From NCBI GenBank assembly GCA_964490975.1, contig CAZBEQ010000004.1, forward strand, positions 1-64,000: a stretch of 64,000 nt of DNA, read 5' to 3'. Under the pieces are notes generated by a model that made no database searches, was not told the origin of the DNA, and worked only from the letters and a program-made list of their open reading frames with translations. The position numbers and the translations under genes are program-made. Of the stretch, positions 8,891 through 16,944 are shown piece after piece; the first letter of the stretch is position 1, and each line of letters opens with the position of its first letter. Source of the DNA: DTU013 sp964490975. Lineage in GTDB: Bacteria > Bacillota > Clostridia > Acetivibrionales > DTU013.

Positions 8891-8942
8891 ACTTGTATGC
8901 ACATGTTGATAAAATTATATACTATTGCGCAATATTATTCAA
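8891..8942 (-). promoter_or_regulatory. ara operon promoter with AraR-like operator
   Basis: On the minus strand TTGAAT (8937-8942), a 17-base spacer and TATAAT (8914-8919) form a strong promoter. The near-palindrome ACTTGTATGCACATGT (8891-8906) covers the expected transcription start. It resembles the B. subtilis AraR consensus ATTTGTACGTACAAAT. Confidence 0.8.
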
Positions 8943-9114
8943 CACCATGCCGTAATATACCACGGCGTACAAAACCAGCTCAGCTTTCCACCTGAATTGA
9001 TAAGCTCCTGGCGGGGTCGGCAGGAGAACACTCCTGCGGAGTCGCCTTCTCCACATAAAGAATTTCGGCAACGATAAAAAATTACTATGACACTCCACTA
9101 CCCATTATTTCAGC

Positions 9115-9201
9115 TTTAGGACAGAATTATATCGTAAAAATGCCTATTTTATAGCCAACGATCTATAAAACCAGACTTTTTCATCGCAATAGCGTCCTAA
9201 A
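9115..9201. repeat. short inverted-repeat-bounded segment in an intergenic stretch
   Basis: The 420 bases between the ara promoter and the next gene hold no gene. Within them, TTTAGGAC (9115-9122) and GTCCTAAA (9194-9201) bound 87 bases, with imperfect pairing continuing inward. A small perfect hairpin GCAGGAG/CTCCTGC lies at 9020-9037. It may be a decayed small mobile element or an RNA structure. Confidence 0.35.
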
Positions 9202-9363
9202 ATTGTAAAAACGAGTAGCGCGGTCTACTTCCACCATCCAAACTTCTTTCACTCACCACCTGTCATTTCTTCTTTATCCTCTCCGCAATCAGGCAGACAA
9301 TTTAGCCCCTTCATACATTTTTGTGATATTATAAAAACAGAACTTTATATTTGGAGGGTGAAT

Positions 9364-10131
9364 ATGAAAGACAGAATGGATTCTATCAGAGAAAGCATGT
9401 CTCTACTGTCAGATGAAGACCTCGTAATGCTATTGACTGAAAATTCTGATGAATACGAGCCCATTGCGCTTCAGATAGCTCAAGAGGAGCTTGATTCCAG
9501 AAACATCGATATAGATGATTTTCTGGAACAGAAAAATATTGAAAACATATGCGATGACTCTGATACACAATTTGACACCACAGAGGGTGGATCAGATATT
9601 GCTGTTACAGAACTGGTACCTTTCATCGAAGTTTTACAGAAGGCATTTTATTCTCTCGTGGAGAAAAACCTGCGACTGTCTCATCCTGAAGATGAGGAGT
9701 TTCTGCCGAATTACAGCGAGTTTTTTGAGAAACTCCTTCAGAGGACACCATCCATTCATAAAAGCGTTGTGATAACCCTTGAAAAAGAAAAAATGTATAC
9801 CGACGGCCCTGCAGTATACTTTTGGCATGTCTATGGCATCGATACCAAGGCCGCTGTAAAACTAAGGCTGGATAAGTGCAGCTGGAATGACTGGCTTGGA
9901 CTGCAGGTTCGTGTGCAGGATCTCGAAAAAATCGGTCATGAGGTTTTTGTCGCCCATTGTCTCTACGAGATGACGAAAAAGGGATTTTCGGAAGACGGCG
10001 AAATGGGAGAAAACGACACAGAAGCTGGCGCTGTGGAAGAAGGATACGCGAAAGAAGGCGAAATGAGAGAAGATGACACAGAAGATGGTGTTGTAGAAGA
10101 AGGTTACGCGGAAGAGGGCGAAATGGAATAA
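9364..10131 (+). CDS. hypothetical acidic protein with C-terminal tandem repeats
   Basis: A 255-residue protein, not recognised. The N-terminal 60 residues are helical and acidic (LSDEDLVMLLTENSDEYEP, then a QEELDSRNID-type segment). A middle domain of about 120 residues contains VVITLEKEKMYTDGPAVYFW and ends before residue 210. The tail consists of 20-residue acidic repeats (GEMxExDTExGxVEEGYAxE). A GTG two codons upstream is possible; the ATG at 9364 has GGAGGG about 6 bases upstream. No signal peptide or membrane segment is seen. It stands alone between the divergent ara operon and the convergent selO. Confidence 0.65.
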   Translation: MKDRMDSIRESMSLLSDEDLVMLLTENSDEYEPIALQIAQEELDSRNIDIDDFLEQKNIENICDDSDTQFDTTEGGSDIAVTELVPFIEVLQKAFYSLVEKNLRLSHPEDEEFLPNYSEFFEKLLQRTPSIHKSVVITLEKEKMYTDGPAVYFWHVYGIDTKAAVKLRLDKCSWNDWLGLQVRVQDLEKIGHEVFVAHCLYEMTKKGFSEDGEMGENDTEAGAVEEGYAKEGEMREDDTEDGVVEEGYAEEGEME

Positions 10132-10166
10132 AATTACACAGAGTAAGGTGATGCAGAAGAACAGCC
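9991..10166 (+). repeat. 60-bp tandem repeat crossing the stop codon
   Basis: Units beginning GAAGACGGCG/GAAGCTGGCG repeat with a period of exactly 60 bases. The last recognisable copy (from about 10131) lies beyond the TAA stop, so the frame once extended further or the array has grown past the end. An AAGCTGGCA/TGCCAGCTT hairpin follows at 10172-10199. Confidence 0.75.
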
Positions 10167-10242
10167 TTGAGAAGCTGGCATCTTCTAAGTTGCCAGCTTG
10201 GAATAAGGCGACGCGGAATGACAGCCTTGGCTTACCTTTCTA

Positions 10243-11703
10243 TCAAGTACCGCAAAATGTCCTGTAGGGACAGGAAGACGGCACAGGCAGTGTTGTATAT
10301 AGTTCTTGTTCAGGCGTATAAGAATATGGGTTGGAAAGAACGCTCAGGAGTTTCTGCATAACACTGTAGTCCCCATACTCTTCCGCAGCTTTCAGAGCTT
10401 CCTCAACCCTATGATTACGCGGAATGACAGCCGGATTATTATGGGTCATCAACAGGTGTGCATCGTCCATCGACTGTTGCTGCCTGCTGAGCCTTGCTCT
10501 CCACCTTTCCTTCCATTGCTTGAATTCAACGGTTTTGAAAATATCCATATCCTCGACATCATCATTTGTCAGTGCTCTGAAGGTATTGGTAAAGTCAGCC
10601 CGATTCTTTTTCATCATGCCCAGGAGCTCTCCTACAAGGTCCTCATCCTTCGGCTCCTCGTTGTATATTCCCAGCTTGGCCCTCATTCCTTCAAGCCAGT
10701 AGCTATAAAACAGATCATTATATTTTGACACTTCATTTTGAGCCAGCTCGACAGCCTTTTTCTCATCTTCATGCAGCAGCGGAAGCAGTGTCTCAGCAAA
10801 TCTCGATAGATTCCAAGCAGCAATAATTGGCTGATCCCCATATGCATAGCGTCCATGTATGTCAATAGAGCTAAATACAGTATCGGGATCATAAGCATCC
10901 ATAAAGGCGCAAGGTCCATAGTCGATAGTCTCGCCGCTCAAGGCCATATTATCAGTATTCATTACTCCATGAATAAAACCGACGAGCTGCCATTTGGCAA
11001 TAAGCTCTGCCTGACGCCCGATGACTTCTTTCAGAAGGTCAAGATAGTCTCCGGCTCCGGCAAAATGCCTTTCAATCGTATAATCTGCTAATGCCTTCAG
11101 TTCTTCTGTTGTCCCCCACGTTGCGGCATATTCGAATGTACCTACTCTTATGTGACTGGCAGCAACGCGGGTCAATACCGCACCCGGCAACAGTTTATTT
11201 CTCACGACCTGCTCCCCGGTTTTAACAACAGCCAGACTTCGGGTTGTAGGTATTCCGAGAGCATACATTGCCTCACTGATAATATATTCCCTCAGCATAG
11301 GCCCAAGAGCAGCGCGGCCATCTCCTCCCCGTGAATAGGGCGTTCTCCCTGAACCCTTGAGCTGTATATCAAACCTCTTACCAGTGGGAGTTATTTGTTC
11401 CCCAAGCAGCAGTGCCCGTCCGTCCCCCAGCATGGTAAAGTGCCCGAATTGGTGGCCTGCGTATGCCTGAGCCAACGGCTTTGTGCCCCCAGGAACCCTA
11501 TTGCCTGCAAACACTTCTATTTCATCATTTCTTAATAATATCTCCGGATCCAAACCTAGCGATTCTGCAAAAGCATGGTTTAGTACAACCAGTTCGGGCG
11601 AACTCACAGGTGTTGGAGCAAGATATGAATAAAACAATTCCGGCAGGCGCGTAAAACTGTTCTCCATGTTCCAGCCCGCATCCGTGTCATTATAATTTGT
11701 CAT
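10243..11703 (-). CDS. selO: SelO/YdiU-type protein adenylyltransferase
   Basis: A 486-residue pseudokinase-fold protein of the SelO (UPF0061) family, which transfers AMP to Ser/Thr/Tyr of target proteins. Recognisable segments are QAYAGHQFGHFTMLGDGRA, IQLKGSGRTPYSRGGDGRA, ASHIRVGTFE, the active-site region FIHGVMNTDNM, and the C-terminus YRTFCGT with Cys in the place where eukaryotic SelO carries selenocysteine. Length and both ends are complete. GAGGAGAG lies before the ATG at 11703. It converges with the upstream acidic repeat gene; no partner gene is apparent. Confidence 0.93.
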   Translation of the reverse strand: MTNYNDTDAGWNMENSFTRLPELFYSYLAPTPVSSPELVVLNHAFAESLGLDPEILLRNDEIEVFAGNRVPGGTKPLAQAYAGHQFGHFTMLGDGRALLLGEQITPTGKRFDIQLKGSGRTPYSRGGDGRAALGPMLREYIISEAMYALGIPTTRSLAVVKTGEQVVRNKLLPGAVLTRVAASHIRVGTFEYAATWGTTEELKALADYTIERHFAGAGDYLDLLKEVIGRQAELIAKWQLVGFIHGVMNTDNMALSGETIDYGPCAFMDAYDPDTVFSSIDIHGRYAYGDQPIIAAWNLSRFAETLLPLLHEDEKKAVELAQNEVSKYNDLFYSYWLEGMRAKLGIYNEEPKDEDLVGELLGMMKKNRADFTNTFRALTNDDVEDMDIFKTVEFKQWKERWRARLSRQQQSMDDAHLLMTHNNPAVIPRNHRVEEALKAAEEYGDYSVMQKLLSVLSNPYSYTPEQELYTTLPVPSSCPYRTFCGT

Positions 11704-11739
11704 TATAGGCTCTCCTCTTCTTAGAGAATTTTAGTATTG

Positions 11740-12062
11740 TCTTGGCTCTTCAGAGTCTTCGTTGTCTTGGTTGTCTTCGTTGCCTTCGTTGCCTTCGTTG
11801 TCTTCGTTGCCTTTGTTGCCTTCGTTGTCTTCGTTGCCTTTGTTGCCTTTGTTGCCTTCGTTGCCTTCGTTGTCTTCGTTGCCTTCGTTGCCTTCGTTGC
11901 CTTCGTTGNNNNNNNNNNNNNNNNNNNNNNNNNNNNNNNNNNNNNNNNNNNNNNNNNNNNNNNNNNNNNNNNNNNNNNNNNNNNNNNNNNNNNNNNNNNN
12001 NNNNNNNNCTTGGTTGTCTTGGTTGTCTTGGTTGTCTTGGTTGTCTTGGTTGTCTTGGTTGT
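11740..12062. repeat. 9-bp microsatellite array containing a scaffold gap
   Basis: Tandem 9-base units, TTCGTTGCC/TTCGTTGTC left of the gap and TTGGTTGTC right of it. All frames stay open simply because the unit is a multiple of three, so translated reads such as TKATKATK are not treated as genes. Confidence 0.9.
11909..12008. other. 100-N assembly gap inside the 9-bp array
   Basis: Exactly 100 N, the usual placeholder for a gap of unknown size. The unit type changes across it (TTCGTTGCC to TTGGTTGTC), so real sequence is missing. Confidence 0.95.
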
Positions 12063-12065
12063 CAT

Positions 12066-12114
12066 TATGGCTTTATGGCTTTATGGCTTTATGGCTTTAT
12101 GGCTTTATGGCTTT
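12066..12114. repeat. 8-bp tandem repeat (ATGGCTTT)
   Basis: About six perfect ATGGCTTT units directly follow the 9-bp array. The next 230 bases, to 12342, show no gene or clear signal. Confidence 0.85.
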
Positions 12115-12342
12115 TTACTTCATTTCATGCCTTTTCAGCCTTTTCACTGCTTCTTATAGGCTCTTCATCTCTGAAAGCTTCTCAAATATAATTTCCCCTA
12201 AAATGATAGTATTTCATTCTGTCGAAAATTTGCCATAAGCTTTACTCAGTCTTGCCAACTTCATCTCCAAGGCATGTTACCCGCTATTCTTCGGACTTGA
12301 TCAGTTCGTGACTTCATCAACTATATTTATTACACCAGACCG

Positions 12343-12484
12343 CTTGACAAAAAATCAATTAGGGTGCAAAGATCCAGTCATAATCGAATAAAAAAAAGAT
12401 TATGGTTAATCTTTTCATGCAATAATACTTATATGTTAAGAATTATGTAACCTTGGCTTGCACCGAAGTTGATTTTTTGTCAAG
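12343..12484. mobile_element. putative 142-bp element with 27-bp inverted ends
   Basis: The left end (12343-12369), starting CTTGACAAAAAATCAA and ending GGTGCAA, is the reverse complement of the right end (12458-12484) at about 24 of 27 positions. The 88-base interior is AT-rich with no ORF. The right end is the first unit of the minisatellite that follows. Whether this was ever mobile is inference. Confidence 0.45.
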
Positions 12485-12687
12485 CCTCGTGGCCAGATTT
12501 GCACCGAAGTTGTATTTTTGTCAAGATCGTGGCCAGATTTGCACCGAAGTTGTATTTTTGTCAAGATCGTGGCCAGATTTGCACCGAAGTTGTATTTTTG
12601 TCAAGCCTCGTGGCCAGATTTGCACCGAAGTTGTATTTTTGTCAAGCCTCGTGGCCATATTTGCACCGAAGTTGTATTTTTGTCTAA
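12458..12687. repeat. 40/41-bp minisatellite, six copies
   Basis: Units starting TTGCACCGAAGTTG occur at 12458, 12499, 12539, 12579, 12620 and 12661. They differ mainly by AGATCG versus AGCCTCG in the middle. There are no unique spacers, so it is not a CRISPR array. Open frames across it are by-products of the repeat. Confidence 0.9.
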
Positions 12688-12723
12688 GCACCTGACTAAA
12701 ATCGCACAAAACCAGAACTCAAG

Positions 12724-13689
12724 CTATACAACCAGGATTACTATTAAGAATGCAAAAATAGATAGAAGTATACTTATAGAAATGGAATTGAGTATGAAAT
12801 CCCTGTCCTCCCCATTACTCTCCTTCATATAAATCGGGACAACAAATGGCGGTGGCAGAAGGAACAGCGTATAGAGCGCGATCTCAAAGCTTTTGTCAAG
12901 CTGCAAAATCCCTCCTATCAGTACTTTATTGATAGCAAATGCCACTGCCAGAAGAATAGCAAGACGTGTAACTGCCGCAAGCAGAGGCTTCTTTATCGCA
13001 TTCATGCTTATATGCAGTTCATACCCTATTACAATACAAATTATTGGTGAGGTTAAGTTTGAAAGAAGCCTGATTGACTCAAGAAAAGCTTCAAAAACAG
13101 GTTGGTGCTCTAATGAGCTTATCAGGCTATGACTCCCCGACAAGCTCCCCGACAAGCTCCCCGACAAGCTCCCCAGGAGTATCGCTAAAATAACAGGTGA
13201 TTTGATAAAAGACAGCAAAAGTTGCCTTGCGTTTGAATTCAATCCATTCTTTTTCTGAAGATAGCTTACCAGGACGAAGAAAACGAACGTAACCTGCCCA
13301 AGGTCCATTATTGCCAACTTAAACATGTTCTCAGCGCCAAATACGGCAACGAATAGCGAATAACCCAGCATCCCCGTCTCAAACCCGCTGAAAAGCGCAG
13401 GAACATAATTATTATCAAGCTTTACAGCCTTTTTGAACAAGCCACCGAAAAACAGCATAAATACGCACACGAGAAAAACAACAACAAATATGAGTAAATA
13501 ACGCGCTTCAAATGTCGTTCCTGTAAAGGCGAGAAAAAGAAGTGCTGGCAGACCAATGTTCACAACTATCTTTTTCAAATCATCGACAGTGGTCTGCTTA
13601 ATAAAGCCTGTTCTATGCAATATATTTCCAAGCAGTATCAGTAGTATGACTGGCAAAGCCTTGGATATAACGATCACAGCATTATTCAT
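12724..13689 (-). CDS. AEC-family (auxin efflux carrier-like) transporter
   Basis: A 321-residue membrane protein with the two-times-five-helix layout of the AEC/BASS fold. Helix 1 is ISKALPVILLILLGNILHR, followed by DLKKIVVNIGLPALLFLAFT with the family's conserved Asn-Ile-Gly-Leu-Pro, and five more hydrophobic segments at the C-terminus. Members export or import organic acids; the substrate here is unknown. A longer frame begins at 13767, but the ATG at 13689 has AAGGGGAG upstream and starts at the usual point. An odd feature is a 12-bp in-frame repeat (GACAAGCTCCCC, 13138-13173) that inserts an LSGS repeat in the central cytoplasmic loop. The gene lies between two unrelated minisatellites. 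Confidence 0.85.
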   Translation of the reverse strand: MNNAVIVISKALPVILLILLGNILHRTGFIKQTTVDDLKKIVVNIGLPALLFLAFTGTTFEARYLLIFVVVFLVCVFMLFFGGLFKKAVKLDNNYVPALFSGFETGMLGYSLFVAVFGAENMFKLAIMDLGQVTFVFFVLVSYLQKKNGLNSNARQLLLSFIKSPVILAILLGSLSGSLSGSLSGSHSLISSLEHQPVFEAFLESIRLLSNLTSPIICIVIGYELHISMNAIKKPLLAAVTRLAILLAVAFAINKVLIGGILQLDKSFEIALYTLFLLPPPFVVPIYMKESNGEDRDFILNSISISILLSIFAFLIVILVV

Positions 13690-13790
13690 CCAAACTCCCC
13701 TTAAGTTCTCAGTCGTAAACAAAAACTTTTTACATGTTCCAAAAAGCCATTCAACTGATACCCGCATCCAACGCTAACTAATCAGGTTTC

Positions 13791-14140
13791 TTGCAGATGA
13801 CTTCGGGGGGGGCTTTACCAAAACCAATAATCTTGCAGATGACTTCGGGGGGGCTTTACCAAAACCAATAATCTTGCAAATGACATCGGGCATGCTTTAC
13901 TAAAACCAATAATTTTGCAGCCTGCAGCGGGGCATGCTTTACCAAAACCAATAATCTTGCAGCCTGCAGCAGGGCATGCTTTACCAAAACCAATAATCTT
14001 GCAAATGACATCGGACATGCTTTACCAAAACCAATAATCTTGCAGCCTGCAGCAGGGCATGCTTTACCAAAACCAATAATCTTGCAGCCTGCAGCGGGGC
14101 ATGCTTTACTAAAACCAATAATCTTGCAGCCTGCAGAGGG
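13791..14140. repeat. 41/42-bp minisatellite, nine copies
   Basis: Units begin TTGCAG/TTGCAA at 13791, 13832, 13874, 13915, 13957, 13999, 14040, 14082 and 14124, the last partial. Each contains ATGCTTTACCAAAACCAATA or a close variant, and many contain the palindrome CTGCAG. There are two sub-types (ATGACWTCGG and GCCTGCAGCR). It lies between the AEC gene and the feo operon. It is not a CRISPR array because there are no unique spacers. Confidence 0.9.
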
Positions 14141-14182
14141 GCGTGCCCGACTACAGAGGGCTTACTTAACTAACCAAGACTC

Positions 14183-14353
14183 CTAATGCCCGCAACTACC
14201 TCGTCTGTTACTTGAACAGCTTACCGGGCAGGAACCGGAGCAACCACTGGAACAGCCTGGACAGGAATTGTTCCGCATGGCTTTTATGGTCTTGTACGCA
14301 GCGAAAGCTACGATCCCGAAAAATATTATTCCTACAACAATATTCGCTATCAT
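14183..14353 (-). CDS. FeoB-associated Cys-rich membrane peptide
   Basis: A 56-residue protein. The first 22 residues form one membrane helix (IVVGIIFFGIVAFAAYKTIK) and the rest is cysteine-rich (CPGCSSGC, SGSCPVSC, a final RGSCGH), with seven Cys in all. This is the small FeoB-associated Cys-rich membrane protein often found after feoB in Clostridia, thought to help ferrous iron transport, possibly as an FeoC-like partner. Its ATG overlaps the feoB TGA stop (ATGA at 14350-14353), so translation is probably coupled. The gene is too short for many callers, but position, composition and coupling make it convincing. Confidence 0.88.
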   Translation of the reverse strand: MIANIVVGIIFFGIVAFAAYKTIKAMRNNSCPGCSSGCSGSCPVSCSSNRRGSCGH

Positions 14354-16446
14354 AATACGTTCCCCTTTCTCATCAAATTACTCATGAACCTTTTTTTACC
14401 GTCGTGTTTATGCACCAATAATATCACAACAGCAGCCAGAATAACTGCAATGATCACAGAAACGGCCGCTCCATCAGCCACCCTGCCATATACCAGAAGT
14501 GTGCCTATTTGGTTGATTAGCATTGCAACAGTATATCCTACACCCAGCTGGAACAACAGCGCTCTGGATATCCACCTGCGCCCTCCAAGCTCTGAATTCA
14601 TAGCTCCGATAGCTGCAAAGCAAGGAGGCGCAAAGAGGTTAAATGCAATGAAGGCAAACGCGGTTACCGGTGTGAAAATTGAAGTTAATGGTCCGGATGT
14701 AGAATAAAGAGCATCCTCTGAAGATGTAAGCAGGATTGCCAGCGTTGCTACGATATTTTCTTTGGCAATAAAGCCTGTCAGGGTCGAAGAGGCTATCTGC
14801 CAGCTCGCCAGCCCAAGTGGTATAAGCAGTGGTGCTGCGAAACCGCCCAGAGTTGCAAGAATGCTCAGAGTCTGATCCTCTACCGGCTGAAGGTTCCAGC
14901 CATATGTCTGCATGAACCAAACCAGTGTATTCATTACTAAAATGATAGTCGCAGCCTTTTTAACAAAAGCGCTTGCCTGTATGAACATCTGTCGCAGCGC
15001 GTGTTTAAGGCTTGGAAGCTTATATTCGGGCAGCTCCAGTATGAAGCTTGAGACATTCTCCCCCTTATAACCAAAAAGCCTCTTAAGCAGAAGTCCTCCC
15101 ACAATGATCACTAATCCGGCAAGAAGATACAAACTCGGGAAAACCCATGTCGCTCCCGGGAAAAACACCGCCGCAAACAAGGCAATAACCGGAAGCTTTG
15201 CTCCGCACGGAACAAAAGGCGTCAGTATGGTAGTGATCCTTCGGCCTGTGTCATCCTCAATAGTTCTTGTTGCCATAACACCCGGGATAGAGCAGCCGCT
15301 TCCTACGATCATCGGAATAATGGACTTTCCGGACAGTCCTATTTTTTTGAAATAGCGATCCATGACCACCGCCACTCTTGCCATGTATCCGCTATCCTCA
15401 AGCAATGCCAGACAGAAGAAAAGCACCATAATGAGCGGGATAAACCCAAGTACAGCTCCGACCCCGCTAATAGCTCCATCTACAATTAAAGCCTGCAGCA
15501 CAGGGCTTAGATTAATAGATTGAAAGAATCCATTCATCGCATTTGGAATCATTTCAGAAAACAGCACATCATTTATATAGCCTGATGCCCAGCCCCCAAT
15601 ACCATTAATGGAAAAAGCGTATACCCCCCACATGATCAAAGCAAATATTATAAGTCCAAAAACAGGATGTGCAATTATACGATCAGCTTTATCAGAAAAC
15701 GTCAATTCACTCGAGCTTCTCTTCCTGAAAAAGTACTTGGCAGCAATTTTCTTGACATAAGCCTGTCTTGCCCTGTCAAGAGCATCCGTCCCCAGCAGAT
15801 TATCGGATTGGTCGCTCAAGCCTTTCAGTCCTGCTATTGCTTTATGCGCGCCAATGCTATCCGGTCCGCTTGTACTAACCTGTCCCGCAGTACTAAACTT
15901 CCCACTATGCTCAGCAGACGCCTTAACTGTTTCAAAAATGAGCTTTTCCAATCCTCTTTCTTCATTTGCTGAGACCTCGACGATACTACAATGGAACGCA
16001 TCTGACAGGCCTTTAATATCGATCCTGTCTCCGTGTCTTTTTATTATATCCATCTTATTGAGCGCAATAACAAGGGGAATGCCCAGTTCAAGCAGCTGTG
16101 TAGTAAAAAAAAGGCTCCTTTCAAGGCTGCTGCAGTCGATAATGTTAATGATCACATCTGGCTTTTCTCCGATGATAAAATCCCTGGTTACTGCCTCTTC
16201 ACTGGTAAATGGAGATATTGAGTAGGCTCCAGGCAGATCTACGACACGAATCGTTTTAATATCGGCCTTTTTATTTAAACTTGCCATCGTCTTAAAAGCA
16301 CTTCTCTTATAAACACGCTTCAAGTCAGCCTCTTTTTTCTCGACAGTCACTCCTGGCCAGTTTCCAACATATTCTGCTCTTCCTGTTATTGCATTAAACA
16401 AAGTGGTCTTTCCCGAATTAGGATTCCCCGCTAATGCTATCTTCAT
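14350..16446 (-). CDS. feoB: ferrous iron transporter B
   Basis: A 698-residue inner-membrane Fe(II) transporter with an N-terminal G-domain. Motif G1 is GNPNSGKTT at residues 7-15, G3 is DLPGAYS near 70, and G4 is NKMD. The G-domain has an insertion of roughly 20 residues between G2 and G3. A helical linker follows, then a membrane domain with the FeoB gate motifs (SGYMARVAVVMDR, GSGCSIPGVMATRT, TPFVPCGAKLPVIALF). It is complete at both ends. GGAGGA precedes the ATG. It follows feoA by 159 bases containing a terminator-like hairpin and two overlapping Fur boxes, so it may be expressed both with feoA and from its own iron-regulated start. Confidence 0.96.
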   Translation of the reverse strand: MKIALAGNPNSGKTTLFNAITGRAEYVGNWPGVTVEKKEADLKRVYKRSAFKTMASLNKKADIKTIRVVDLPGAYSISPFTSEEAVTRDFIIGEKPDVIINIIDCSSLERSLFFTTQLLELGIPLVIALNKMDIIKRHGDRIDIKGLSDAFHCSIVEVSANEERGLEKLIFETVKASAEHSGKFSTAGQVSTSGPDSIGAHKAIAGLKGLSDQSDNLLGTDALDRARQAYVKKIAAKYFFRKRSSSELTFSDKADRIIAHPVFGLIIFALIMWGVYAFSINGIGGWASGYINDVLFSEMIPNAMNGFFQSINLSPVLQALIVDGAISGVGAVLGFIPLIMVLFFCLALLEDSGYMARVAVVMDRYFKKIGLSGKSIIPMIVGSGCSIPGVMATRTIEDDTGRRITTILTPFVPCGAKLPVIALFAAVFFPGATWVFPSLYLLAGLVIIVGGLLLKRLFGYKGENVSSFILELPEYKLPSLKHALRQMFIQASAFVKKAATIILVMNTLVWFMQTYGWNLQPVEDQTLSILATLGGFAAPLLIPLGLASWQIASSTLTGFIAKENIVATLAILLTSSEDALYSTSGPLTSIFTPVTAFAFIAFNLFAPPCFAAIGAMNSELGGRRWISRALLFQLGVGYTVAMLINQIGTLLVYGRVADGAAVSVIIAVILAAVVILLVHKHDGKKRFMSNLMRKGNVL

Positions 16447-16523
16447 ATTAGTCCTCCATTGTTGCTAGAAAAGTATATACAACATATCAATAGCCCAGGG
16501 TCCCGAAGTAAATCACCTGTTAT

Positions 16524-16544
16524 TGATATTGATTATCATTATCA
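16524..16544 (-). promoter_or_regulatory. overlapping Fur boxes upstream of feoB
   Basis: Two overlapping 7-1-7 sites, TGATATTGATTATCA (16524-16538) and TGATTATCATTATCA (16530-16544), closely match the Gram-positive Fur box TGATAATNATTATCA. Confidence 0.8.
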
Positions 16545-16562
16545 TTTTGTGTTCTAAATAAA

Positions 16563-16577
16563 GGCAGCTTTGCTGCC
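16563..16577 (-). terminator. hairpin between feoA and feoB
   Basis: GGCAGC (16563-16568) and GCTGCC (16572-16577) form a tight stem followed on the minus strand by TTTATTT. It could be a weak terminator or attenuator that lowers feoB relative to feoA. Confidence 0.5.
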
Positions 16578-16605
16578 ATTACTACTTATTCTATATATTA
16601 TATTC

Positions 16606-16818
16606 CTAAACAAGCTCAATAGACTTTGCCATATTACGGTCGATGGCATACCTGCTGTCTTTTACACTAATGATATAATTCCCTGCCAGAACTGAAATCA
16701 GTGCGAGCTCCTCACCTTCCGAACAGCCAAGTGTAAATAGGAACTTGCGCATCTTCTCACTTCCATTAACAACCTTGATCTGACCTATATGTCCCGGTTT
16801 TGCTTTATGCAGCGGCAT
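16606..16818 (-). CDS. feoA: ferrous iron transport protein A
   Basis: A 70-residue SH3-like FeoA protein that supports FeoB function in the cytoplasm. The family pattern is visible: an N-terminal LHKAKPGHIGQIKVV strand pair, a central TLGCSEGEELALISV, and the C-terminal DSRYAIDRNMAKSIELV. A GTG three codons upstream is possible, but AGGGGTGA lies 6 bases before the ATG at 16818. A consensus promoter with a Fur box between the -10 and the gene places it under iron control. Confidence 0.93.
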   Translation of the reverse strand: MPLHKAKPGHIGQIKVVNGSEKMRKFLFTLGCSEGEELALISVLAGNYIISVKDSRYAIDRNMAKSIELV

Positions 16819-16854
16819 ATTGCTCACCCCTTTTAGTATAGTCTATCATGAAAT

Positions 16855-16903
16855 TGATAATTGTTATCAGTTTCATGATACATGAAACGACATATAGTGT
16901 CAA
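16855..16903 (-). promoter_or_regulatory. feoA promoter with perfect Fur box
   Basis: On the minus strand TTGACA (16898-16903), a 17-base spacer and TATCAT (16875-16880) form a strong promoter. TGATAATTGTTATCA (16855-16869) sits over the expected transcription start and is flanked by a longer CATGAAA/TTTCATG inverted repeat. Confidence 0.88.
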
Positions 16904-16944
16904 GAGTTAATTGATACGATCTTGCATAAAAAACACTAAAATAA

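Noticed and set aside
10243..11703. SelO as a selenoprotein
   Set aside because: The C-terminal position is an ordinary Cys codon (FCGT), as in most bacteria.
11721..12238. Several long ORFs in all frames (for example poly-TKA)
   Set aside because: They arise because a 9-bp repeat keeps every frame open; they include the N gap and lack starts with ribosome sites.
12458..12687. CRISPR array
   Set aside because: Regular 40/41-bp repeats, but the whole unit is repeated with no unique spacers and no cas genes are in the window.
13791..14140. CRISPR array or repeat protein
   Set aside because: No unique spacers; the open frame on the minus strand is a by-product of near-42-base units and has no ribosome site.
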